Origin: Colwellia sp.
GTDB taxonomy: Bacteria; Pseudomonadota; Gammaproteobacteria; Enterobacterales; Alteromonadaceae
Assembly (NCBI GenBank): GCA_013215295.1
Contig: JABSOZ010000021.1
Location: 1 to 64,000, forward strand
Length of the DNA stretch: 64,000 nucleotides
Direction: 5' to 3'
Position numbers and translations under genes: made by a program. The notes beneath the pieces were generated by a model. The model was not told where the DNA came from, did no database searches, and saw only the letters and a list, made by a program, of their open reading frames with translations. Positions 18,269-28,641 of this stretch are shown here, piece by piece; the first letter of the stretch is position 1; every line of letters starts with the position of its first letter.

Positions 18269-19438
18269 ATGATTTCTACCTTTTCATCATTAAATTTTAA
18301 TTTAGGCGAAACCGTTGAGATGATCCGTGACACGGTTAATTCATTTTCTCGTGACGAAATTGCTCCACGCGCAGCGCAAATAGATATTGATAATGAATTC
18401 CCTAACGATTTATGGCTAAAATTTGGCGACTTAGGCTTATTGGGTATGACCGTTGACGAAGAGTATGGCGGTTCTGGTTTAGGCTACTTAGAACATATGG
18501 TTGCCATGCAAGAAATTTCACGTGCTTCTGCTTCTGTTGGTTTAAGTTACGGCGCGATGTCTAACCTTTGCTTAAATCAATTAAACAAAAACGGTTCACA
18601 TGAGCAAAAAGCTAAATATTTACCTAAACTTTGTACTGGCGAACACATTGGCGCTTTAGCGATGAGTGAACCAAATGCTGGTTCTGATGTAGTAAGTATG
18701 AAATTGCGTGCCGACAAAAAAGGCGATAAGTACATTTTAAACGGCAACAAAATGTGGATCACCAATGGTCCTGACGCACATGTCTTCATCGTGTATGCAA
18801 AAACAGATACCGCTGCAGGCTCTAAAGGTATTACTGCTTTTATCATTGAACGTGATTATCCTGGTTTTTCTCGTCATCAGAAATTAGACAAATTAGGTAT
18901 GCGCGGTTCAAACACCTGTGAATTAGTTTTTCAAGATTGTGAAGTTCCAGCAGAAAATATTTTAGGTGAAGAAGGAAAAGGCGTTCGTGTATTAATGTCT
19001 GGTCTTGATTACGAACGTTTAGTATTAACGGGTGGGCCTTTAGGCATCATGGATGCTTGTATGGATCTAGTTGTTCCTTATATTCATGACCGTAAACAAT
19101 TTGGTCAGTCAATTGGTGAATTCCAATTAATTCAAGGAAAAATTGCTGATATGTACACTCAAATGAATGCGGCTAAATCATACGCTTATTTATGTGCTCA
19201 AGCAGCTGACCGTGGTGAAACTACGCGTAAAGATGCGGCTGGTGTTATTTTATTTGCTGCTGAACTAGCGACAAAAATGGCGTTAGATGCCATTCAATTA
19301 CTCGGTGGTAATGGTTACATCAATGAATTCCCAGCAGGTCGTTTATTACGTGACGCTAAATTGTATGAAATTGGTGCAGGTACTTCTGAAATTCGCCGTA
19401 TGTTAATCGGTCGTGAGTTATTCACTGAATCAAAATAA
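18269..19438 (+). CDS. liuA: isovaleryl-CoA dehydrogenase
   Basis: A 389-residue FAD-dependent acyl-CoA dehydrogenase that oxidises isovaleryl-CoA to 3-methylcrotonyl-CoA and passes electrons to ETF. The catalytic Glu249 lies in GLDYERLVL, the isovaleryl-type position (most other acyl-CoA dehydrogenases carry it near residue 370). [10 protein letters not shown] and [10 protein letters not shown] are the flavin-binding signatures, and [13 protein letters not shown] is the C-terminal signature. It is the first enzyme gene of a plus-strand liuABCDE run and follows liuR by 40 bp. Confidence 0.95.
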   Translation: MISTFSSLNFNLGETVEMIRDTVNSFSRDEIAPRAAQIDIDNEFPNDLWLKFGDLGLLGMTVDEEYGGSGLGYLEHMVAMQEISRASASVGLSYGAMSNLCLNQLNKNGSHEQKAKYLPKLCTGEHIGALAMSEPNAGSDVVSMKLRADKKGDKYILNGNKMWITNGPDAHVFIVYAKTDTAAGSKGITAFIIERDYPGFSRHQKLDKLGMRGSNTCELVFQDCEVPAENILGEEGKGVRVLMSGLDYERLVLTGGPLGIMDACMDLVVPYIHDRKQFGQSIGEFQLIQGKIADMYTQMNAAKSYAYLCAQAADRGETTRKDAAGVILFAAELATKMALDAIQLLGGNGYINEFPAGRLLRDAKLYEIGAGTSEIRRMLIGRELFTESK

Positions 19439-19451
19439 TCGTATCACTTGC

Positions 19452-19485
19452 AGGTGCCTCCCTTTCATAATAAAGAGAAGCACCT
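19452..19485 (+). other. stem-loop in the liuA-liuB gap
   Basis: Arms AGGTGC and GCACCT with further imperfect pairing (CTCCCTTT with AAAGAGAA) form a hairpin 13 bp after the liuA stop. No T-run follows, so it is more likely an RNA-stabilising or processing element, or a weak attenuator, than a terminator. Confidence 0.45.
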
Positions 19486-19566
19486 AGCCGCACTGCTATT
19501 TGTATTGGCTTGCAGCATAAAACCAGACGATCTTACTGATAATAATCCATAATAAAGGCAAATATC

Positions 19567-21174
19567 GTGGCTAAAATAATTTCAAAAATCAATGTTCGTA
19601 GCCCAGAATTCATTGAAAACGCAGCACATATGCAAGTTCAAGTTGACGATTTAAAAATTAAACTAGAGCAAATAAAACTGGGTGGCGGTGAACGTAGCCG
19701 TGAACGCCATTTGTCTCGAGGTAAATTATTACCACGTGATCGTGTTAATGCCCTACTTGATGCTGGCTCACCCTTTTTAGAACTATCTCAACTTGCCGCT
19801 CATGAAGTGTATGATGCAAATATTCCTGCCGCGGGAATTATTACCGGTATTGGCCGTGTCGGCGGTCAAGAATGTATTATTGTCGCCAATGACGCTACGG
19901 TAAAAGGTGGCACATATTTCCCACTGACTGTTAAAAAGCATCTTCGGGCACAAGCAATTGCACAAGAAAATAACTTACCTTGTATTTATTTAGTCGACTC
20001 TGGTGGTGCTAACTTACCCAACCAGGACGAAGTATTTCCTGATAAGGAACACTTTGGTCGAATTTTCTTTAACCAAGCCAATATGTCCGCGCAAGCCATT
20101 CCACAAATTGCGGTAGTTATGGGCTCTTGTACCGCCGGTGGTGCTTATGTACCTGCGATGTCAGACGAGTCAATCATTGTTAAAGAGCAAGGCACCATAT
20201 TCTTAGCTGGGCCACCACTGGTAAAAGCAGCAACTGGTGAAGTAGTAACTGCTGAAGACTTAGGTGGCGCAGATGTTCATTGTCGTACGTCCGGCGTGGC
20301 CGATCATTACGCACAAAATGACCACCATGCTTTAGAAATCGCGCGTAATATCGTTGGTAATTTAAACCGCGTGAAACCGGTAACAATGAATATTCAACCG
20401 ATTGTTGAACCAGCATACGACACACAAGAAATTTATGGTGTTATACCAAAAGATGCTCGCCAACCATTCGATATCCGTGAAATTATAGCCCGTGTTGTCG
20501 ACGGTAGTAATTTCGATGAATTTAAAGCACTTTATGGCACAACACTCGTTTGTGGTTTTGCACGTATTTTTGGCTACCCCGTTGGCATTGTTGCTAATAA
20601 CGGTATCCTCTTTGGCGAATCGGCACAAAAAGGTGCTCACTTTATTGAGCTATGTGCACAAAGAAAAATCCCACTCGTTTTCTTACAAAACATTACTGGT
20701 TTTATGGTTGGTCAGCAATATGAAGCTGGTGGTATCGCCAAACATGGCGCGAAAATGGTAACAGCTGTAGCCACAGCACAAGTGCCTAAATTTACCATGC
20801 TAATAGGTGGTAGTTTCGGTGCAGGTAACTACGGCATGTGTGGACGTGCCTACGATCCTCGTTTCTTATTTATGTGGCCAAATGCACGTATTTCAGTAAT
20901 GGGCGGCGAACAAGCTGCTGGCGTTTTAGCACAAGTTAAGCGCGACCAAAAAGATAAACTCGGTGAAACTTGGAGTGAACAAGAAGAGAATGATTTCAAA
21001 CAGCCTATTATTGATTCCTACGAACATCAAGGTCACCCTTATTATGCCTCAGCTCGTTTATGGGACGATGGTATTATCGACCCAGCTGATACACGACAAG
21101 TGTTAGGCTTAGCGATTTCTGCCTCTCTTAATAAACCGATTGAGGATACCAAGTTCGGTATCTTCAGAATGTAG
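19567..21174 (+). CDS. liuB: 3-methylcrotonyl-CoA carboxylase, carboxyltransferase (beta) subunit
   Basis: A 535-residue acyl-CoA carboxyltransferase of the crotonase-like double-domain type. It transfers carboxyl from biotin on LiuD to 3-methylcrotonyl-CoA, giving 3-methylglutaconyl-CoA. Characteristic stretches are [20 protein letters not shown] near the N terminus, [28 protein letters not shown], and [20 protein letters not shown]. The last is diagnostic of MCC rather than propionyl-CoA carboxylase. The start codon is GTG with AAAGG upstream; no in-frame ATG near it fits. liuC follows after about 10 bp. Confidence 0.95.
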   Translation: MAKIISKINVRSPEFIENAAHMQVQVDDLKIKLEQIKLGGGERSRERHLSRGKLLPRDRVNALLDAGSPFLELSQLAAHEVYDANIPAAGIITGIGRVGGQECIIVANDATVKGGTYFPLTVKKHLRAQAIAQENNLPCIYLVDSGGANLPNQDEVFPDKEHFGRIFFNQANMSAQAIPQIAVVMGSCTAGGAYVPAMSDESIIVKEQGTIFLAGPPLVKAATGEVVTAEDLGGADVHCRTSGVADHYAQNDHHALEIARNIVGNLNRVKPVTMNIQPIVEPAYDTQEIYGVIPKDARQPFDIREIIARVVDGSNFDEFKALYGTTLVCGFARIFGYPVGIVANNGILFGESAQKGAHFIELCAQRKIPLVFLQNITGFMVGQQYEAGGIAKHGAKMVTAVATAQVPKFTMLIGGSFGAGNYGMCGRAYDPRFLFMWPNARISVMGGEQAAGVLAQVKRDQKDKLGETWSEQEENDFKQPIIDSYEHQGHPYYASARLWDDGIIDPADTRQVLGLAISASLNKPIEDTKFGIFRM

Positions 21175-21184
21175 GAGTAATAAA

Positions 21185-22009
21185 ATGACTACATTAAAAG
21201 AAATCTCCACTGGCCATGTATTATTTAACGTAGATCGTTATGGCGTGGCAACCGTGACGTTAAATAACCCAGATAAACACAATGCCTTTGACGATAAGAT
21301 AATCGCTCAACTCACCATTATTTTCATGGAAATAGCCAAACGTGACGATATTAACGTTATGATTTTAGCATCAACAGGGAAAAGTTTTTCAGCGGGTGCT
21401 GACTTAGGTTGGATGAAACGCATGGCAAGTTATTCTTATGAAGATAACTTGAAAGACGCCAATGCCTTAGCCTATATGTTAAAAGCATTAAACTTTTTAC
21501 CTCAAACAACTATTGCTCAAATTCAAGGTGCTGCTTTTGGCGGCGCAGTTGGATTAGCCAGTTGTTGTGACATTGTTATTGCCAGTAATAAAGCAAGCTT
21601 TTGTTTAAGTGAAGTTAAGCTTGGTTTAATTCCAGCCACTATAAGTCCTTATGTGGTAAACGTTATTGGACAAAAAGCTAGCCGTCGTTACTTTCAAACC
21701 GCAGAACGTTTTTTTGCTGATAAAGCCCAACAGTTAGGCTTAGTTGATGAGATTGTCAGTTTAGAAGAACTGGAAAACACCGTAATTAATATGGTGAGTA
21801 CCATACTTAGCAACGGCCCTCAAGCCGTTCGTCAAGCGAAGAAATTAGCTTTAGATGTTGCTTATCAAGAAATAAATGACCACTTACTTAGTATTACCAG
21901 CGAACGAATAGCCACAATTCGCGTTTCAGAAGAAGGCCAAGAAGGCTTAACCGCTTTTTTTGACAAACGCCCAGCAAGCTGGCAAAAAGAACCGACGAGT
22001 GAAGGATAA
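21185..22009 (+). CDS. liuC: methylglutaconyl-CoA hydratase
   Basis: A 274-residue crotonase-family hydratase that converts 3-methylglutaconyl-CoA to HMG-CoA. FSAGADLGWMKRM is the oxyanion/acyl-binding segment, which in this subfamily carries W-M-K-R-M, and IQGAAFGGAVGLASCCD contains the second oxyanion motif. An upstream in-frame ATG at 21140 lies inside liuB. I chose 21185 because it has GGAG immediately upstream and a typical N terminus. It lies between liuB and liuD, 3 bp before the latter. Confidence 0.92.
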   Translation: MTTLKEISTGHVLFNVDRYGVATVTLNNPDKHNAFDDKIIAQLTIIFMEIAKRDDINVMILASTGKSFSAGADLGWMKRMASYSYEDNLKDANALAYMLKALNFLPQTTIAQIQGAAFGGAVGLASCCDIVIASNKASFCLSEVKLGLIPATISPYVVNVIGQKASRRYFQTAERFFADKAQQLGLVDEIVSLEELENTVINMVSTILSNGPQAVRQAKKLALDVAYQEINDHLLSITSERIATIRVSEEGQEGLTAFFDKRPASWQKEPTSEG

Positions 22010-22012
22010 AAC

Positions 22013-24067
22013 ATGACTCAATTAACAAATAAAACAGCCAAAATGTTTACTAAAATTCTTATTGCCAACCGTGGTGAAATCGCCTGTCGCGTTATTAAGA
22101 CAGCCCGTAAAATGGGTATTTTAACGGTTGCCGTATACTCTGATGCTGATGCTGACTCGCTTCATGTAAATATGGCTGATGAAGCAATTTATCTAGGCCC
22201 ATCGCCCTCTCGTGAAAGTTACTTATTATCAGAAAAAGTCATTGCAGCGGCCAAGCGCACTGGCGCTCAAGCGATACATCCTGGTTATGGTTTTCTGTCT
22301 GAAAATGCTGATTTTTGTCGCATGTGTACCGATGAAAATATTACTTTTATTGGTCCTCCTGTTGCAGCAATTGAAGCGATGGGATCAAAATCTGCCGCTA
22401 AAAACATCATGGAAAAAGCCAATGTGCCATTAGTACCAGGCTATCATGGTGATGACCAATCGGAAGCTATAATTAAGCAAGCCGCTGACGATATGGGTTA
22501 TCCGGTATTATTGAAAGCTACTGCCGGTGGTGGCGGTAAAGGCATGCGACAAGTTTGGAGTGAAAGCGAATTTAGTGAAGGTTTTTATTCAGCTAAACGT
22601 GAAGCAATGTCATCGTTTGGTGATGATAGAATGCTGGTTGAAAAATACTTAACGCAACCTCGTCACGTAGAAATTCAAGTGTTTTGTGATAATCATGGCC
22701 ATGCGGTTTATTTATTTGAACGTGACTGCTCGGTTCAACGTCGTCATCAAAAAGTTATTGAAGAAGCACCAGCATTTGGCATGAGTGAAGACTTACGCAA
22801 AGCTATGGGTGAGACAGCAATAAAATCAGCTCAGGCTATTGGTTATCAAGGTGCGGGTACTGTTGAGTTTTTACTCGATGTTGACGGTTCATTCTACTTT
22901 ATGGAAATGAATACTCGTCTACAGGTTGAACACCCTGTTACTGAAATGATCAGCGGACAAGATCTAGTAGAATGGCAGTTAAGAGTCGCTGCAGGAGAAG
23001 TTTTACCAAAAACACAAGAACAGCTTGTTATAAACGGGCATGCGTTTGAAGCACGTATTTACGCGGAAGATCCTAACAATGACTTCTTACCGGCAACCGG
23101 CACTTTAGACTTTTTACAACCTCCAGTAGAAAGTGAACATGTGCGTGTTGATACGGGCGTTCGTCAAGGTGATGAGGTCAGCGTATTTTACGATCCGATG
23201 ATCGCTAAATTAATTGTGTGGGATGAAAGCCGCGAAAAAGCATTACAACGTTTAACGAAGGCTCTATCTGAATATCGGATTAATGGCGTAACCACCAATA
23301 TTGATTTTCTCTATAATGTTGCCACGTCAAAACCCTTCATTAATGAAGAAATTGATACCAGTTTTATTGAAAAATACGACAGTGAAATATTTCATGATGA
23401 CCAGCAAACACTTGCTGATGAATTACCAATGGCTGCCTTATATTTAGTACTTGCCCTTGCTGATAATGCAAAACAAAAAGCAGCAACAACTACCGACCCT
23501 TACTCACCTTGGAATAACACTAATGCATGGCGTTCAAATGAAGCACATATTCATCAGTTAGTATTAGCGCATAACGACGTAGAATATCCAGTTACGGTTG
23601 AACAAAAGCGCCAAAGTAATAAAAGCTATTATTTAATTTCTGTTGGCGAGCGTACCGTAGATTGCCAAGGCCGAATTGATGGCGATACGTTACATGTCAG
23701 TATTGACGGTTATCGTAGCCAAGCAACGATTGCTCATAACATTTCAAATTCAGGCGACCAAATCAGTTTGTACCGCCAGAACGGTGTCTTTAATTTTATT
23801 CATATTAAACCTGATTGTGGCGATAGCGATGACAACGAAAATCATGGCGGCTTAATTGCACCGATGAACGGCACTATGGTTAGCGTGTTAGTAAAAGCAG
23901 GCGATGTTGTCACTAAAGGTCAATCGTTAATGATTATGGAAGCCATGAAAATGGAACATACTATTAAGGCGCCTGAAAATGGCACCATTGATACATTATT
24001 TTATACTGAAGGTGAAATGGTTGATGGTGGCAGTGAGCTACTTGCATTCACTGCTGAGGAATCCTAA
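22013..24067 (+). CDS. liuD: 3-methylcrotonyl-CoA carboxylase, biotin-carrying (alpha) subunit
   Basis: A 684-residue protein with a biotin carboxylase half (about 12-460; ATP-grasp with [27 protein letters not shown] and [15 protein letters not shown]) and a C-terminal biotinyl domain with EAMKMEH (biotinyl Lys about 646). The linking BT domain lies between. It carboxylates biotin with bicarbonate and ATP and hands it to LiuB. Position between liuC and liuE fixes the substrate as methylcrotonyl-CoA rather than propionyl-CoA. The first 10 residues precede the conserved [13 protein letters not shown], so Met11 is an alternative start. The stop overlaps the liuE start. Confidence 0.95.
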   Translation: MTQLTNKTAKMFTKILIANRGEIACRVIKTARKMGILTVAVYSDADADSLHVNMADEAIYLGPSPSRESYLLSEKVIAAAKRTGAQAIHPGYGFLSENADFCRMCTDENITFIGPPVAAIEAMGSKSAAKNIMEKANVPLVPGYHGDDQSEAIIKQAADDMGYPVLLKATAGGGGKGMRQVWSESEFSEGFYSAKREAMSSFGDDRMLVEKYLTQPRHVEIQVFCDNHGHAVYLFERDCSVQRRHQKVIEEAPAFGMSEDLRKAMGETAIKSAQAIGYQGAGTVEFLLDVDGSFYFMEMNTRLQVEHPVTEMISGQDLVEWQLRVAAGEVLPKTQEQLVINGHAFEARIYAEDPNNDFLPATGTLDFLQPPVESEHVRVDTGVRQGDEVSVFYDPMIAKLIVWDESREKALQRLTKALSEYRINGVTTNIDFLYNVATSKPFINEEIDTSFIEKYDSEIFHDDQQTLADELPMAALYLVLALADNAKQKAATTTDPYSPWNNTNAWRSNEAHIHQLVLAHNDVEYPVTVEQKRQSNKSYYLISVGERTVDCQGRIDGDTLHVSIDGYRSQATIAHNISNSGDQISLYRQNGVFNFIHIKPDCGDSDDNENHGGLIAPMNGTMVSVLVKAGDVVTKGQSLMIMEAMKMEHTIKAPENGTIDTLFYTEGEMVDGGSELLAFTAEES

Positions 24068-24987
24068 TGATCTCTAATACAAATAACGAATTTCCTGAAC
24101 ATGTAAAAATCGTTGAAGTTGGACCTCGTGATGGTCTACAGAATGAGAAACAACACATTAGTGCAGAAGATAAAGTAACGCTGATTAACCTTCTCACTGA
24201 TGCAGGTATTAATTACATTGAAAGTGGCAGTTTTGTATCGCCTAAATGGGTGCCACAAATGGCAACATCTAGCGATGTTTTCAATGCAATAACCCGTAAA
24301 GAAGGTGTTACTTACGCTGCACTTACACCCAATATGAAAGGCTTTGAAGCAGCGATGGCCGTTAATGCTAATGAAGTAGCTATTTTCGGCGCAGCTTCGG
24401 AAGCTTTTAGCCAGAAGAACATCAACTGCTCAATTGCAGAAAGCCTTGAGCGCTTTGAACCGATAATGACTGCAGCTAAGCAAGCAAACGTTCCTGTTCG
24501 TGGATATGTATCTTGCGTGGTTGGTTGTCCCTATGAAGGGGAAATTGAACCCGAGCAAGTTGCACTGGTTGCTGAAAAACTATACAAAATGGGCTGCTAT
24601 GAAATTTCATTAGGTGACACCGTTGGTGTTGGCACTCCGCTCAGCGTACAGAAGATGTTACAGGCAGTAAGCGCCCGTGTACCAAAGGCTAAACTAGCGG
24701 TTCATTTTCATGATACTTATGGTCAAGCGTTAACTAACATTTACACCGCTCTACAAAATGGTATTTCTGTTATCGACAGCGCTATTGCTGGTTCAGGCGG
24801 TTGCCCTTATGCTAAGGGCGCTTCAGGTAACGTTGCCACTGAAGATGTTGTTTATTTACTGAATGGTTTAAAAATAAAAACCGATATAGATCTCGATAAA
24901 CTTGTAAAAGCGGGTTGGTTTATCAGTGATAAATTAGGTAAAACACCTTCATCAAAAGTATCTAATGCGTACCGCGCACAAGCGTAA
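24067..24987 (+). CDS. liuE: hydroxymethylglutaryl-CoA lyase
   Basis: A 306-residue TIM-barrel lyase that cleaves HMG-CoA to acetoacetate and acetyl-CoA using a divalent metal. [12 protein letters not shown] near residue 16 holds the metal-binding Asp, HFHDTYGQ the metal-binding His pair, and [14 protein letters not shown] the active-site Cys loop that defines the family. It starts at the ATG that overlaps the liuD stop (TAATG), a sign of translational coupling. Also called mvaB. Confidence 0.95.
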   Translation: MISNTNNEFPEHVKIVEVGPRDGLQNEKQHISAEDKVTLINLLTDAGINYIESGSFVSPKWVPQMATSSDVFNAITRKEGVTYAALTPNMKGFEAAMAVNANEVAIFGAASEAFSQKNINCSIAESLERFEPIMTAAKQANVPVRGYVSCVVGCPYEGEIEPEQVALVAEKLYKMGCYEISLGDTVGVGTPLSVQKMLQAVSARVPKAKLAVHFHDTYGQALTNIYTALQNGISVIDSAIAGSGGCPYAKGASGNVATEDVVYLLNGLKIKTDIDLDKLVKAGWFISDKLGKTPSSKVSNAYRAQA

Positions 24988-25004
24988 TTTAAAACACAAT
25001 ATCA

Positions 25005-25076
25005 TGCAGATGAAACCTTAGCCTAAAAGAACATATCAAAAGATATAATCTAAAAAGCTCATCTGCACTTTTTTAT
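25005..25076 (+). terminator. long-loop terminator-like structure after liuE
   Basis: TGCAGATGA (25005-25013) can pair with TCATCTGCA (25059-25067), which runs directly into CTTTTTTATT. The stem and T-run are terminator-like but the loop is 45 nt, much longer than usual. It lies between liuE and scoA, so it may reduce read-through into scoAB or mark an independent scoAB promoter region. Confidence 0.45.
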
Positions 25077-25115
25077 TCAAATAGTAAAAAATAAGAATTT
25101 AATGAGGATTGAATA

Positions 25116-25823
25116 ATGGCAGGATTTGACAAAGTAGTATCAACCTACGAAGAAGCTATGGCAGGGCTCGAAGACGGTATGACCGTAATTTCAGGTGGCT
25201 TTGGTTTATGTGGCATTGCAGAAAACCTAATTAATGAAATAAAACGCAAAGGTACCAAAGAGTTAACAATGGTTTCAAATAACTGTGGCGTTGATGACTT
25301 TGGTCTAGGTGTATTGCTACAGGATCGTCAAATCAAAAAAATTGTCGCATCATATGTCGGTGAAAACGCAGAGTTTGAACGTCAAATGATGAATGGTGAA
25401 CTAGAAGTAGAGCTCACACCACAAGGTACATTGGCTGAAAAAATGCGTGCCGGTGGTGCTGGTATCCCTGCATTCTTTACTGCAACAGGTTATGGAACAC
25501 CCGTCGCTGATGGCAAGGAAGAACGTGAAATTGACGGCAGAATGTATATTCTAGAGCATGCAATCAAAGGTGACTTCGCCATTATTAAAGCGTGGAAAGC
25601 CGATCGTTACGGTAACTTAGTTTTTAGAAAAACCGCACGTAACTTTAACCCTATGGCTGCAACAGCCGGTAAAATAACAGTCGTTGAAGTTGAAGAAATA
25701 GTTGAACCCGGAGAGCTAGACCCAGATCAAATCCACACTCCAGGTATATATGTTAATCGCCTTATTTTAGGTACATTTGAAAAACGCATTGAACAACGAA
25801 CTGTTCGAACTGCTCAGTCATAA
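25116..25823 (+). CDS. scoA: succinyl-CoA:3-ketoacid CoA-transferase subunit A
   Basis: A 235-residue family I CoA-transferase alpha subunit. The glycine-rich [14 protein letters not shown] motif (about residues 27-40) and the [11 protein letters not shown] segment are typical of the SCOT/ScoA group. With ScoB it moves CoA from succinyl-CoA to acetoacetate, the product of LiuE, giving acetoacetyl-CoA for the thiolase. It follows a GAGGA ribosome-binding site and is 20 bp before scoB. It could equally serve extracellular acetoacetate use. Confidence 0.93.
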   Translation: MAGFDKVVSTYEEAMAGLEDGMTVISGGFGLCGIAENLINEIKRKGTKELTMVSNNCGVDDFGLGVLLQDRQIKKIVASYVGENAEFERQMMNGELEVELTPQGTLAEKMRAGGAGIPAFFTATGYGTPVADGKEEREIDGRMYILEHAIKGDFAIIKAWKADRYGNLVFRKTARNFNPMAATAGKITVVEVEEIVEPGELDPDQIHTPGIYVNRLILGTFEKRIEQRTVRTAQS

Positions 25824-25843
25824 CGAATTCCGGAGATTAAATA

Positions 25844-26500
25844 ATGGCTTTAACAAGAGAACAGCTAGCACAACGCGTAGCGCAAGAATTACAAGACGGT
25901 TATTACGTTAATTTAGGTATAGGCATTCCCACTTTAGTCGCCAACTATATTCCAAAAGAAATAGAAGTGATGTTGCAATCTGAGAATGGTTTACTGGGTA
26001 TGGGACAATTTCCTACCGAAGACGAAATTGATGCTGACTTAATTAATGCCGGGAAACAAACAGTAACAATGGCAACCGGCGCTTCTGTATTTGATAGCGC
26101 AGAGTCATTTGCCATGATCCGTGGTGGTCATGTCGACTTAACAGTACTTGGCGCTTTTGAAGTAGATGTAAACGGTAATATCGCTTCATATATGATCCCA
26201 GGCAAACTTATTAAAGGTATGGGTGGGGCTATGGACTTAGTTGCTGGCGCAGATAACATTATTGTCACCATGACGCATGCTTCTAAACATGGCGTATCAA
26301 AACTTCTATCAAACTGTACTCTGCCATTAACAGGTAAAGGATGTATTAAAAAAGTGCTCACTGATTTAGCATATATCGAAATAAAAGAAGGTAAATTTCA
26401 TTTAGTTGAGCGAGCACCAGGCGTCAGCGTTGATGAAATTATAAAACTTACGGAAGGTGAATTGGTTATTCCCAATAATGTTCCTGAAATGAAACTTTAA
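25844..26500 (+). CDS. scoB: succinyl-CoA:3-ketoacid CoA-transferase subunit B
   Basis: A 218-residue family I CoA-transferase beta subunit with the catalytic glutamate in QSENGLLG (Glu47), which forms the enzyme-CoA thioester. Other family motifs are NLGIGIPTLVANYIP near the N terminus and GGAMDLV. Paired with scoA, and followed by a strong terminator, so it closes the leucine catabolic region. Confidence 0.94.
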   Translation: MALTREQLAQRVAQELQDGYYVNLGIGIPTLVANYIPKEIEVMLQSENGLLGMGQFPTEDEIDADLINAGKQTVTMATGASVFDSAESFAMIRGGHVDLTVLGAFEVDVNGNIASYMIPGKLIKGMGGAMDLVAGADNIIVTMTHASKHGVSKLLSNCTLPLTGKGCIKKVLTDLAYIEIKEGKFHLVERAPGVSVDEIIKLTEGELVIPNNVPEMKL

Positions 26501-26530
26501 CAAATAACTAATAAGCGTTTACTTAGACTT

Positions 26531-26562
26531 AACAAAAAGAGAGTAAACTCTCTTTTTGTTAT
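26531..26562 (+). terminator. terminator of scoB
   Basis: A perfect 13-bp stem (26531-26543 with 26548-26560) around TAAA, 30 bp after the scoB stop, with a T-rich 3' arm. Confidence 0.85.
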
Positions 26563-26761
26563 CCCAATTTAGTGTAAAACAAAATCATCATTACACTAAT
26601 CTATAAAAATAAAAAACAATTATCTTTTGATTTATAACAATAAAAACAACCTTCAGGTTTATGTCCTACAACAAAAATCCTTTCTATCTCGCAAAACAGC
26701 ACAAAAATTGCACATTTGTCTTGCAATTTATTTTTCTATTAGCAATACTTAAAGAGACAAA

Positions 26762-26866
26762 GAAAAGGCAAGGCACGCGAAATCGTGTTACGCAAAACCA
26801 CCGGTCTAAGGGATTTATATTTTATAAATATAATTTCTATGACAGCGGAGTCACCTCATTATTTAA
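26762..26866 (+). promoter_or_regulatory. candidate class I cyclic di-GMP (GEMM-I) riboswitch
   Basis: The order of conserved GEMM-I blocks is visible. GGCA (26767-26770) comes first. A short hairpin CACG...CGTG caps the GNRA-type GAAA tetraloop (26779-26782), with one C-U apposition beneath the loop. TTACGCAAAACC (26788-26799) matches the conserved ACGCAAAGCC, and CCGGTCTAA (26801-26809) matches CCGGcCUAA. After a variable A/T stem, AGCGGAGTCACC (26844-26855) matches the 3' block AGCGGGGTTACC. It lies in the untranslated leader of a secreted DUF3718-like gene, the usual kind of target. I judged this by eye and not by a covariance model. Confidence 0.8.
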
Positions 26867-26923
26867 GGTACATCCCGTGGTTTTTTCCTTTACTAACTAA
26901 TATTACTTATTAAGGTTATTAAA

Positions 26924-27286
26924 ATGAAAAAATTATTACTAGCTTCTACCATCACTATTTTAACATTGACGTCTGTTGTATCGGCGCCGAAAGCACAAGC
27001 TGCTAACATCGCTCAAAGCGTTTGTCAGTATGTAGCTGCTGACGACAAGAAACGCATGCGTACATTCTTAAAAAAGAATAAATTAAAAATACGTACTATT
27101 TTTAAAGGTATTCAGTGTAATGGCAAGAATCTGTTGGCGTTTGCATCAGATAAAGGTTCAGTTAAAACAGGTTCTTTGATGATTTCAAAATTACCAAAGA
27201 AAGTTGTTTCAGCTAACTTAGCGATGATGTTGCAAACCGGATCGCAACCATTGATAGACGCAGCTAACAAACGCGTTAGCAGCTAA
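26924..27286 (+). CDS. small secreted DUF3718-like protein
   Basis: A 120-residue protein with an N-terminal signal peptide (hydrophobic stretch, cleavage probably after AQA near residue 26). The mature part has two cysteines (CQYVAADDKKRMRTFLKKN and IQCNGKNLL) spaced for a disulfide, many lysines, and a helical pattern. I think it is DUF3718, a family of small exported proteins of Alteromonadales with unknown function. The preceding ~420 bp contain a candidate c-di-GMP riboswitch, so its expression should follow c-di-GMP; that would suit a biofilm or surface role, which is inference. AAGG precedes the ATG. Confidence 0.75.
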   Translation: MKKLLLASTITILTLTSVVSAPKAQAANIAQSVCQYVAADDKKRMRTFLKKNKLKIRTIFKGIQCNGKNLLAFASDKGSVKTGSLMISKLPKKVVSANLAMMLQTGSQPLIDAANKRVSS

Positions 27287-27363
27287 ACTTATTATTTAGT
27301 AGCCGTTATTTGTTAAACCAAGTGTACAGTTTTACTAGATAATAATTCTATGTCATTTAGAAA

Positions 27364-27388
27364 AGTCTGCTTAAGCAGGCTTTTTTTT
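27364..27388 (+). terminator. terminator of the DUF3718-like gene
   Basis: AGTCTGC and GCAGGCT (one G-U pair) around TTAA, followed by eight T, 78 bp after the stop codon. Confidence 0.85.
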
Positions 27389-27486
27389 ATCAATTTTATT
27401 TCAAAACTATTTTTTATCACACTAAACTAGCACAGCGCTAAAAAACTGATTACACTAAAGTTATACTTGAAAATATTGCGATTTAC

Positions 27487-28641
27487 ATGTCAAAAAAAAG
27501 AAACTATAAAGACAGTAAGAATGCTTTAGTGCTTACAGGCGGTGGAGCCCGTGCAGCATATCAAGTAGGCGTACTTTCAGCAATATCCAAATTTGTCCCA
27601 AGAAACCACGGCATTCCCTTTCCTATCATATGTGGTACCTCAGCAGGAGCCATCAACACTACGGCATTAGCATGTTACTCTTCATGCTTTCATTTAGGTG
27701 TAAAAAAATTAGAGTGGGTTTGGAAAAATATTAATACCAGTAGGATTTATCATAGTGATGGCATACGCGTTTTTTCTCATTTAGCCAAAGGTATGCTTGC
27801 TAGTTTCCAAGCTGATTATGCGAATAAAAGTGCCCGGAGCTTGCTGAACAATGCCCCTCTTCGTGACTTGTTGAACATGGTTGTTGATTTTAAACGTATA
27901 GATACTAATATTTTAAGGGGATATCTATCAGCCGTATCTATAACCGCTTCAAGCTATAGTAATGGAGATTCCATCAGTTTTTACCAATCTGAAGAGTCTA
28001 TCTCACCTTGGTTTAGAGCGAAGCGACGGGGGGAGCCTTGTCAAATTAATAGTGAACATTTAATGGCATCTGCCGCTATTCCATTAGTATTCCCTTCAAT
28101 CAAAATTCGCCAGGAACATTATGGTGATGGTTCCATACATCAGTTGTCACCACTAAGTCCGGCAATCCATTTAGGGGGTGAGAACCTCTTCGTTGTAGGT
28201 GTAGAACAGCCAAAAGAGCCTATCCATAATAAAGTCAATAATCCTCATCCCCCAACTGCGGCTACTGTAGCTGGTCATTTACTTGATAGTATTTTTTCGG
28301 ATACTTTGCAAAGTGATATTGAACGTATGGAGCGAATTAACGAAACAATAAAACTGATCCCCCAACACCTTAGAAAAGATACTGAGGGTCTGAAGCCTAT
28401 TTCATCCTTCATAATTAATCCAAGTCATGATTTTAATGCTATGGCCGTGGATTACTTCTCTGATTTACCTTTGTCTATACGTTTATTATTACGTAGTGTA
28501 GGTATATCTAATGACTCTGAATCAAGTATGGTGAGTTATCTACTTTTTGAGAAAAATTATTGCCGTCAATTAATAAAACTAGGCTTTGAAGATACCATGG
28601 AAAAAGAAACCGCTATAAGACAATTTCTTTCTCTCGACTAG
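27487..28641 (+). CDS. patatin-like phospholipase
   Basis: A 384-residue serine acyl hydrolase with the patatin Ser-Asp dyad. The glycine-rich oxyanion hole is TGGGARAAYQVGVL (17-30), the nucleophile Ser52 is in GTSAG, and the Asp214 is in DGS. There is no signal peptide, so it probably acts on membrane phospholipids or other lipid esters from the cytoplasm. The C-terminal third is not recognised. Single transcription unit, with its own terminator-bounded neighbour upstream and a convergent antiporter gene downstream. Confidence 0.88.
   Translation: MSKKRNYKDSKNALVLTGGGARAAYQVGVLSAISKFVPRNHGIPFPIICGTSAGAINTTALACYSSCFHLGVKKLEWVWKNINTSRIYHSDGIRVFSHLAKGMLASFQADYANKSARSLLNNAPLRDLLNMVVDFKRIDTNILRGYLSAVSITASSYSNGDSISFYQSEESISPWFRAKRRGEPCQINSEHLMASAAIPLVFPSIKIRQEHYGDGSIHQLSPLSPAIHLGGENLFVVGVEQPKEPIHNKVNNPHPPTAATVAGHLLDSIFSDTLQSDIERMERINETIKLIPQHLRKDTEGLKPISSFIINPSHDFNAMAVDYFSDLPLSIRLLLRSVGISNDSESSMVSYLLFEKNYCRQLIKLGFEDTMEKETAIRQFLSLD

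Noticed and set aside
24988-25115. LiuR-type operator before scoA
   Set aside because: No GTTTACG/CGTAAAC half-sites are in this gap, unlike the thiolase/liuR region, so direct LiuR control of scoAB is not supported.
26661-26900. 79-codon open frame on the plus strand
   Set aside because: It runs through the candidate riboswitch, has no ribosome-binding site, and its peptide shows no family features.
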